Source: JAGVSV01 sp040766135
GTDB taxonomy: Bacteria; Bacillota; Clostridia; Christensenellales; Aristaeellaceae
NCBI GenBank assembly: GCA_040766135.1
Contig: JAXGRA010000001.1
Location: 1-64,000, forward strand
Length of the DNA: 64,000 nt
Direction: 5' to 3'
Part shown: in pieces, positions 58,627 to 64,000 of the stretch
Position numbering within the stretch: position 1 is the stretch's first letter
Layout of the letters: each line of letters begins with the position of its first letter
The notes under the pieces: generated by a model
Told to the model about the DNA's origin: nothing
The model's database searches: none
Seen by the model: the letters and a program-made list of their open reading frames with translations, nothing else
Program-made: the position numbers and the translations under genes

Positions 58627-60916
58627 AACCATTGCTGAAGCGCTGAGCGTTTTTGTAATGCTGTTTTTGACGGCCTTCGGGCTGGCGTGGCCGGCGCTGC
58701 ATGTGCTGCCCTTGGGACAGGAGCTGGGCTATACCGCGCTGGTGGTGGCCGCCTGCGCGCTGGGCTGGGTTTTGTATGGCCTTGCCACCGCGCGCTGGAT
58801 GCACCGGATGGCCACGGCGCTGATTATCCTGGCGTCAATATGGGTTGTTTGGTGGGCCATGCCGGCAATATATGCTGTATTGCGGGCGCTGATGAGCGAA
58901 CATACCTCGCCTGCGCTGTTTTTGTATGCGGATAAGCTAATTGTGCTGGGCGTGTTTTTGCTGATGCTTGCATGTGGCCCCATTGTGCTGGGCGATCCCG
59001 CGTTTTCAGCGCCCTTGTATTTGTCCATGCTGCTCATCCTGTGGTTTTTGGGCGCGCGACAAAACCTTGTTGCTTATGTGCCGGCTGCGGTGGCGCTGCC
59101 CATGCTGTTTGTGTTTGCGCGCAGCCGCGAGGCTGGGCGCGAGCAGACGGGAGGCGGCACCGCACGGCGTGCGCTGCCCGTGGTGGCGGTGCTGGCCGTT
59201 ATTGCCATGCTGCTGACCCCCGCCTACCGCACCACCGTGCCCGCGCTGGAAAAGCAGGCCGACCGCCTGCGGCAGTGGATTGAGGATTATTTTTTCTTTA
59301 CCGACTCGCGCAATATGTTTTCGCTGCGCAGCCAGGGCTGGCAGCCCATGGGCGATAAAGGCTTAGGCGGCACGCCTCATGTGTCGCCGGCCGCGGTGAT
59401 GTCGGTGACCACCGACCGCACGGTGTACCTGCGCGGCACCATTTACAACCATTACACCGGCCGCAGCTGGCGGGACACCATCAGCTCCGACCGGTATGCG
59501 TATGCGTCCATCCGCTTTGCCAACCTGCGAGATGTGCTGCTGGATGCAGGCTTGCCCCAGAACAATCGCGCGCAGGAGGCCAGTGTCGGGGTACACATGC
59601 TGGCCGACGCGCCCTCCACGCTGTTCACGCCGCAGCGCGTGCGCAGCCTGCGTACGGAGGAAGGGCTGGTGGCGTATTTTAACGGTGCCAGCGAGCTGTT
59701 TACCACGCGCGATGTGCGCCCTGGAGATGCCTGGTCGGTGGACTATGAACCCTATGTGTCCGGGCGTGCAGCCACCGATGCATTGGCGCGCGCGCTGCGC
59801 GGCGTGTATGATCAGCGCTATCAGGACATGATCTCGCAGTATACGCAGCTGCCCGGCCACCTGCAGCCCAACGGCAGCACCGCGCAGCTGGCGCGGGAGG
59901 TTACCCAAAACATTACCGACCCGTACAGCCGTGCGCAGGCGCTGGAGCAGCACCTGCGCCGTGCTTACCGATATTCGCTGGAAGTGCAAGACCCGCCTGA
60001 GGACGTGGACTTTGCCGCACACTTTTTGTTTGAAACCAAGGAAGGTTACTGCACCTACTTTGCCACCGCCATGACGGTGCTGGCGCGCTCTGCCGGTCTG
60101 CCGGCGCGGTATGTGGAAGGTTTTTTGGTACACCCAAATGCCACTGGTACTACGGTGGTCACGGGGGAACAGGCGCATGCCTGGACAGAGATATACTTTG
60201 CGGGCTTAGGATGGGTCACCTTTGACGCGACGGCATCGCAGCAGGAGGATGAGCTCGGCCCGGACGAAAACAGCCCCGACGAGGGCCAGCCCTCGCCGGA
60301 ACCCACGCAGGCCCCCACCCCCACGCCACCGCCTGGGGAGGACGAGCCGGACAGCCCAACTGAAACACCCACGCCGCCCCCGTCCGAGCAAACGCCTACG
60401 CCTGTCCCTGGCGAACAGCCTACGCCAGAACCTGCGCCGGACAATGAACCGCCGGATAAACCGTCCCGACCGCCGTCTTTCCCGTGGTGGCTGCTGTTGC
60501 TGGCGCTGGCGGCGCTGATGGTGTGGCGCGCACGCGCCAGTACACCCGAGCGCCGGGCGCGCACGATGGACAACACCGCGCAGCTGCTGATGTACTGGCA
60601 GACTGCTGCCCAAGCCTTGGCGCTGATGGGCCATGCACAGCAGGACAGCGAAACGCTGCTGGACTATGCGCAGCGCGCGCTGCCCGAACAGGCGCAGGGC
60701 ACCGCCCGTGCGGTGAGCGCGGTCATCTACGGCCGTGCGCAGGCGCAGCCAGAGCAGGCCCAGGGCGCACGCATGCTGTATCAGGGCGTGTACCAGCAGC
60801 TTTCCGTGCCCCAGCGTGCGCGCATGGTGGCGCGGCGCACTGCGCGTGATATACTGGGCCTGCCCGGCCTGGCTTGGCGCAAGCTGCGCAGGCGGCTGCG
60901 GCGCAATCATCGGTAA
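58610..60916 (+). CDS. TgpA-type membrane transglutaminase-like protein
   Basis: A 768-residue protein. Six or so N-terminal membrane helices (about residues 10-215) precede an extracytoplasmic region with a transglutaminase-core domain: EGYCTYFATAMTVLARSAGLPARYVEGF has the catalytic Cys, EQAHAWTEIYF the His and WVTFDATASQ the Asp. A Pro/Thr/Glu-rich linker (about 550-620), one membrane helix (about 624-640, PWWLLLLALAALMVW) and a cytoplasmic helical tail follow. It overlaps the DUF58 gene by 17 nt. The catalytic triad is complete, so it should act on wall or surface proteins. Confidence 0.9.
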   Translation: MSPLRKTIAEALSVFVMLFLTAFGLAWPALHVLPLGQELGYTALVVAACALGWVLYGLATARWMHRMATALIILASIWVVWWAMPAIYAVLRALMSEHTSPALFLYADKLIVLGVFLLMLACGPIVLGDPAFSAPLYLSMLLILWFLGARQNLVAYVPAAVALPMLFVFARSREAGREQTGGGTARRALPVVAVLAVIAMLLTPAYRTTVPALEKQADRLRQWIEDYFFFTDSRNMFSLRSQGWQPMGDKGLGGTPHVSPAAVMSVTTDRTVYLRGTIYNHYTGRSWRDTISSDRYAYASIRFANLRDVLLDAGLPQNNRAQEASVGVHMLADAPSTLFTPQRVRSLRTEEGLVAYFNGASELFTTRDVRPGDAWSVDYEPYVSGRAATDALARALRGVYDQRYQDMISQYTQLPGHLQPNGSTAQLAREVTQNITDPYSRAQALEQHLRRAYRYSLEVQDPPEDVDFAAHFLFETKEGYCTYFATAMTVLARSAGLPARYVEGFLVHPNATGTTVVTGEQAHAWTEIYFAGLGWVTFDATASQQEDELGPDENSPDEGQPSPEPTQAPTPTPPPGEDEPDSPTETPTPPPSEQTPTPVPGEQPTPEPAPDNEPPDKPSRPPSFPWWLLLLALAALMVWRARASTPERRARTMDNTAQLLMYWQTAAQALALMGHAQQDSETLLDYAQRALPEQAQGTARAVSAVIYGRAQAQPEQAQGARMLYQGVYQQLSVPQRARMVARRTARDILGLPGLAWRKLRRRLRRNHR

Positions 60917-60927
60917 GGGGTGGGAAT

Positions 60928-61326
60928 ATGCTGCATGAATTGACCGACGTGGTGATGCAGGGCAAGCGCGTGGGGCGCCGGCTGGGCACGCCCACGGCCA
61001 ATTTGCCCTATCCTACGGGCGAGGACGCGCCGCCGGACGGCATCTATGTGGCGCGGGTCATATTGCCCCAGCAGGGTGGACGCGTGGTCAACGGTGTGTT
61101 GAGCCAAGGAAAACACCCCACCCTGCCGGAAGGCGTTCCGACGGTTGAGGTGCATTTGTTTGATTTTGATGAATCGCTCTATGGTCAAAAGGTCATCGTG
61201 CAATACCTGAAATATCTGCGCCCGGAAAAAACCTTTGCCAGCGTGGAGCTGATGCGGGCGCAAATCGCCCGGGACATAAGCGCTGCCCGGGCGTATTTTG
61301 CTGCTACTTCTTCGTATCCAGAGTGA
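60928..61326 (+). CDS. Stand-alone riboflavin kinase domain
   Basis: A 132-residue protein made only of the riboflavin kinase fold that forms the C-terminal half of bifunctional RibF. Motifs: VVMQGKRVGRRLGTPTANLP with the GTPTAN nucleotide site, PPDGIYVARVILPQQGG, VVNGVLSQGKHPTLP and VEVHLFDFDESLYGQKVIVQYLKY-type strand with the Glu region, then LRPEKTF. The FAD synthetase half is absent and there is no room for it upstream. ATG 60928 follows AAGGGGTGGG. It may act as an accessory kinase, or the synthetase is elsewhere. Its 3' end overlaps the convergent gene by 23 nt. Confidence 0.82.
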   Translation: MLHELTDVVMQGKRVGRRLGTPTANLPYPTGEDAPPDGIYVARVILPQQGGRVVNGVLSQGKHPTLPEGVPTVEVHLFDFDESLYGQKVIVQYLKYLRPEKTFASVELMRAQIARDISAARAYFAATSSYPE

Positions 61327-62065
61327 TGCTGGCGGCCGCTTCACGGGCGATTTCCAGCATCATGTCGGCCTGAAGCACATCGTCCATGCCCGTTAGAGGA
61401 GCCATGATGTTGATCAGCACGCAGCTCTCGTGCACGGCGGGCAGATACAGCGTCAGCGACTGGTGATATTTTGTGAGACCGTCCTGTTCCTGCGCGCCAA
61501 ACTTGGCGGCAAACCAGGTAGCGGTCACGCCGTCAAAGTCCACCTCGGCAACGTCGGTGGCTTCGGATTCAGCATAAAAGCTGCCATAGCTACTGTGCGC
61601 CTCAGGGGCAATTTCGTTTGCCGGCTTGTTAACACCCTGTATATGTACGTACTTGATGGGGCTGGCTTCGTCGTTGGGCAGCAGGTGGTATTGCTTTATA
61701 TTGCTGTCCGAGCCTACGCTCCACTCCTCGTCGGTGCGGTAGGTGTCCGGCAGGTCGATGGAGCCTAACTTGTAATACTTGGGCTTGGACGAGGTGCCTT
61801 TGTTGATGATCAGCCAGTTTTCGCCTTCGGGCACTTGCACCACATTCTTGGTGGTGGCCTGGGCGCCTTCGCCTTCCAGCACCTTCTTGACGGGCAGCGA
61901 GCCGTCGGAATAGAAAATGGCAAACAGAATAACGGCCAGCACCAGCACGCCGGCGCTAATCATCAACGCCAGCTTGGTCTGCTTGCTCATGGGCGGCTTT
62001 TTGGGGGTAGCCTTGTTGGGGTTGTACGGGGGCTTTTTGCGGTAGACTTTCTTTTTCTTGGCCAT
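61304..62065 (-). CDS. Membrane-anchored protein of unknown function
   Basis: A 253-residue protein with a very basic N-terminus (KKKKVYRKKPPYNPNKATPKKPP), one membrane helix (about residues 31-52, LALMISAGVLVLAVILFAIFY) and an outside domain of 200 residues. The latter has PEGENWLIINKGTSSKPKYY, GSIDLPDTYRTDEEW, YVHIQGVNKPANE and TWFAAKFGAQEQDGLTKYHQ, rich in strands; I do not recognise the family. The topology is Nin-Cout. It lies 19 nt after the MFS gene on the same strand with GAAAGGAAA before the ATG, so the two are probably co-transcribed. Confidence 0.6.
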   Translation of the reverse strand: MAKKKKVYRKKPPYNPNKATPKKPPMSKQTKLALMISAGVLVLAVILFAIFYSDGSLPVKKVLEGEGAQATTKNVVQVPEGENWLIINKGTSSKPKYYKLGSIDLPDTYRTDEEWSVGSDSNIKQYHLLPNDEASPIKYVHIQGVNKPANEIAPEAHSSYGSFYAESEATDVAEVDFDGVTATWFAAKFGAQEQDGLTKYHQSLTLYLPAVHESCVLINIMAPLTGMDDVLQADMMLEIAREAAASITLDTKK

Positions 62066-62084
62066 GGGTATTTCCTTTCTGATA

Positions 62085-63662
62085 TTAATCTGCGTTAGCG
62101 GTTAACTGTTCCAGCGGCGCTTTGGCGCGGTACAGGATGATAAAGCCAATGATAAACAGCGCCAGCAGGCACAGCGTACCCCAGGACGAGCGGCCGGTCA
62201 TGCTGCCCACGGCAGCATACAGGAAGGGGCCTAACACCGATGCAAACTTGCCAAAGATATCAAAGAAGCCAAAGAACTCGTTGGAGCGGTGCTTGGGGAT
62301 CAGCTTGCCAAAGAAGCTGCGCGACACGGCCTGGATGCCGCCCTGCACGGTGCCCACCAGCACAGCCATGGCCCAGAACAATATGGATGAGAACTGCCGG
62401 GCGTTTTGCTGCGCATCAATGACGTCGGCGTTGTTATCGATAAAGGCCTGTGTGGCTGCCTGCAGCGTCTGCGTGGCGGCGGGCAGCAGCGCGCTGTCGG
62501 CCTCCGCAGCCTCGGGCAGCGTCAGTTCCAGAGCGCTTAGTTTTTTCGCATTACGGGTGGCGGCAGGCTCCTTGGCAGCGGCCAGATAATCCTCAATGGC
62601 TTCGCGCGCGGCCTGTTTGTCGGCAAAGGTGTCCCCCACGGTGTCAGCCTGCAGTGCAGCGTGCGCTTCATAGGCGCTATCATATGCGGCCTGGTGCGGC
62701 TCTAACGTGTAGCCCATGATAAACCCGACGCTGCAGATGATCATGTACACCGCAATGGCAAACAGCAGCGCGCGGCGCGCCGTGATGCGCTGTGTGAGGC
62801 GGCCAAACAGGATGGAGCAGGGCATGGCCACGATCTGCGTGACCAGCAGCGCCAAGATCATCGCGGTGCTGTTCAGCCCCAGCGCTGTGCCATAGGCGGT
62901 GGAGATGTTGATGATGGTGCCCACGCCATCAATATAGAAGAAATACGACAACATGAACATCATCAGCCCTTTGTTGCTGACGATGTCCCGTGCGGTACGG
63001 CCAATATTTTTGAACACGCCGCCTATGGAAAAGCCTTCGTGATGCTCAATGTAGTGCTCCTGATGCACATTCTTCAGGAAGGGGATGGTAAACACAAACC
63101 ACCAGATGCTGGTAATCAGGATAGAGAATTTCTGTGCAAAGGGGCTGTAGTCCAGCGCCAGCAGCACGCCGATGGATACCAAAAACGGGATGGTGCTGCC
63201 GCCGATGTAACCCATGGCATAGCCCCAGGTGGATACCTTGTCCATGCGCTCGTTGGTGGTGACGTCCGTTAAAAAGCTGTCGTAGAACAGCGTGGAGCCC
63301 GAAAACCCGATGCGTGAGAGAACGTATCCCGCCAGCATCACGCGGTAATCGTTGGTTAGCGCAATCAACGCGGTGGCCACCACGCCCAGCAGCCAGAAGG
63401 CTGTGAACAGCTTTTTCTTCATGCCCTTGAAGTCGGCCACGGCTCCCAGGATAGGGGCCATCAGCGCAACCACGCCGGTAGCAATGGATACGCCATAGCT
63501 TAGCAGTTGGTCGCCCTTTACGCCGGCTGTACGGGCCATGGTGCCAAAAACAATCGGGAATATGGCGGCCATGATGTTGGTGGCGTACACGGAATTGGCC
63601 CAGTCGTACATTATCCAGCTGCGCTCCTGAAGGGTAAAGCGCCGTCCCTGAGACTTTGCCAT
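62085..63662 (-). CDS. Atg22/UMF1-type MFS transporter
   Basis: A 525-residue polytopic protein with twelve predicted membrane segments. The N-terminal LQERSWIMYDWANSVYATNI is characteristic of the UMF1/Atg22 branch (W-x-x-YDWANS-x-Y), and GFSGSTLFYDSFLTDVTT and SRSFFGKLIPKHRSNEFFGF are further family marks. Between segments 8 and 9 there is an Ala/Glu-rich insert of about 90 residues (about 335-425) that looks helical or coiled and is not usual in the family. ATG 63662 follows GGAGGAA. Fungal relatives export amino acids from the vacuole; the bacterial cargo is unknown. Confidence 0.85.
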   Translation of the reverse strand: MAKSQGRRFTLQERSWIMYDWANSVYATNIMAAIFPIVFGTMARTAGVKGDQLLSYGVSIATGVVALMAPILGAVADFKGMKKKLFTAFWLLGVVATALIALTNDYRVMLAGYVLSRIGFSGSTLFYDSFLTDVTTNERMDKVSTWGYAMGYIGGSTIPFLVSIGVLLALDYSPFAQKFSILITSIWWFVFTIPFLKNVHQEHYIEHHEGFSIGGVFKNIGRTARDIVSNKGLMMFMLSYFFYIDGVGTIINISTAYGTALGLNSTAMILALLVTQIVAMPCSILFGRLTQRITARRALLFAIAVYMIICSVGFIMGYTLEPHQAAYDSAYEAHAALQADTVGDTFADKQAAREAIEDYLAAAKEPAATRNAKKLSALELTLPEAAEADSALLPAATQTLQAATQAFIDNNADVIDAQQNARQFSSILFWAMAVLVGTVQGGIQAVSRSFFGKLIPKHRSNEFFGFFDIFGKFASVLGPFLYAAVGSMTGRSSWGTLCLLALFIIGFIILYRAKAPLEQLTANAD

Positions 63663-63863
63663 GTGTGTTCCTCCTTGATTCAATAACATATATTATAGCG
63701 GGTTTGGAGCGGCAAAGAAAGTACAGAGAAAAATCCGAAGAAAAAACAGGTGTGCTGCTGCCGAAGTTGCATATATATGCAAATAATTGTATTCAACGTG
63801 TGTCGATAGTCCCAAGACTTGTGGTTGACAGAGAGGGGCAGCGTAACCTGTAGTCAAAGAAAG

Positions 63864-63991
63864 TTATCAACAGTGCGGGTTCATGCAGAAATTAAAAATG
63901 CCTGGATTGCCTTGATATTCCTTGCATCCTGTGCTATCATTCGCACGTACCGAAAGGTCTCGATGGTTTATCCACAACCAGGTTATCCACA
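63864..63991 (+). other. Cluster of DnaA-box sequences (possible dnaA/oriC region)
   Basis: TTATCAACA at 63864-63872 and two consensus TTATCCACA boxes at 63968-63976 and 63983-63991, all in the same orientation. They lie in a gene-free stretch of 311 nt (63690-64000) at the right edge, mostly downstream of a good rightward promoter (63912-63940). This is the pattern of a dnaA promoter or origin region; the gene itself would be outside the window. Confidence 0.6.
63912..63940 (+). promoter_or_regulatory. Promoter reading out of the right end
   Basis: TTGATA (63912-63917), 17 nt, TATCAT (63935-63940). Transcription would start near 63947 and pass the two consensus DnaA boxes within the leader, as in autoregulated dnaA genes. 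Confidence 0.65.
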
Positions 63992-64000
63992 GCATGGTAT

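Noticed and set aside
1..64000. tRNA, rRNA genes and CRISPR arrays
   Set aside because: No cloverleaf ends with the GGTTC-A-xTCC arm, no rRNA segments and no regular spaced repeats were seen.

Overview
The window looks like chromosomal DNA of an anaerobic, low-oxygen-lifestyle Bacillota, most likely a Clostridia-type organism. The reasons are three T-box tRNA-sensing leaders, strong AGGAGG ribosome binding sites, a VanW-type wall protein, an Nfn-type flavoprotein pair, a glycyl radical enzyme with its activase, and citrate lyase subunits. Most genes are GC-rich with GC-ending codons. Three stretches look AT-richer and are probably acquired: the RhuM gene (25.3-26.4 kb), the restriction-modification gene with its insertion sequence (37.5-41.9 kb), and the transporter/glycyl-radical island (46.9-54.9 kb). 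I cannot assign a genus. DnaA-box sequences at the extreme right end suggest that dnaA/oriC may lie just beyond the window.

Layout. 0-5 kb: LytTR regulator, DUF3021 membrane protein, GGDEF protein, then hflK-hflC on the other strand. 5-10.5 kb: Gfo/Idh/MocA oxidoreductase, SGNH hydrolase, and a pcp-TIGR04076-esterase-esterase-VanW run. 10.6-12 kb: an ECF sigma factor and its membrane partner, both broken. 12-18.4 kb: envelope or secreted proteins (propeller/solute-binding chimera, Lgt-like protein, phosphodiester glycosidase, secreted Cys/His protein). 17.4-20.3 kb: a sugar-type operon (oxidoreductase, TIM-barrel isomerase, unknown). 20.5-23 kb: citD-citE-citF. 23-25.2 kb: a divergent, broken phosphodiester glycosidase and a CapA-like protein. 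26.5-29.6 kb: Nfn-type pair and an isomerase. 29.6-32.7 kb: secreted MsrA-rhodanese, LspA, RluD-type pseudouridine synthase, polysaccharide deacetylase. 32.8-37.3 kb: an aromatic amino-acid type ABC transporter with two binding proteins, one behind a Phe T-box and one behind a Tyr T-box. 37.5-41.9 kb: a single-chain restriction-modification gene cut by a complete insertion sequence. 42-46.9 kb: MscL, a HAD phosphatase, and a T-box-controlled lysC-asd-hom operon in which hom is frameshifted. 46.9-54.9 kb: two frameshifted oligosaccharide permeases, an intact binding protein, an AraC regulator, and a glycyl radical enzyme with its activase. 55-63.7 kb: gdhA, MoxR-DUF58-transglutaminase operon, a stand-alone riboflavin kinase, a membrane-anchored unknown and an Atg22/UMF1-type MFS protein.

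The most interesting unit is the glycyl radical island. The enzyme carries the thiyl Cys (C359, GCWE) and the radical Gly (G687, VSGWNARF) but is short and has an unusual active-site signature. A roughly 70-bp element that contains the AraC promoter is repeated in front of the transporter genes, which ties uptake and catalysis to one regulator. The second is the pair of paralogous T-boxes whose specifier codons differ by one base (UUC against UAC) in front of paralogous binding proteins that share one permease and ATPase.

Two further themes recur. Three genes for exported or membrane proteins (16495, 24127, 30620) have a -10 element ending 6-7 nt before the ATG and no Shine-Dalgarno, so they look leaderless. 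Several genes are broken by one base each (sigma factor, its partner, a phosphodiester glycosidase, hom, both permeases). Some of these may be sequencing errors, because the corrected frames read as well conserved proteins. All functional calls rest on motif recognition by eye; no database search was run.
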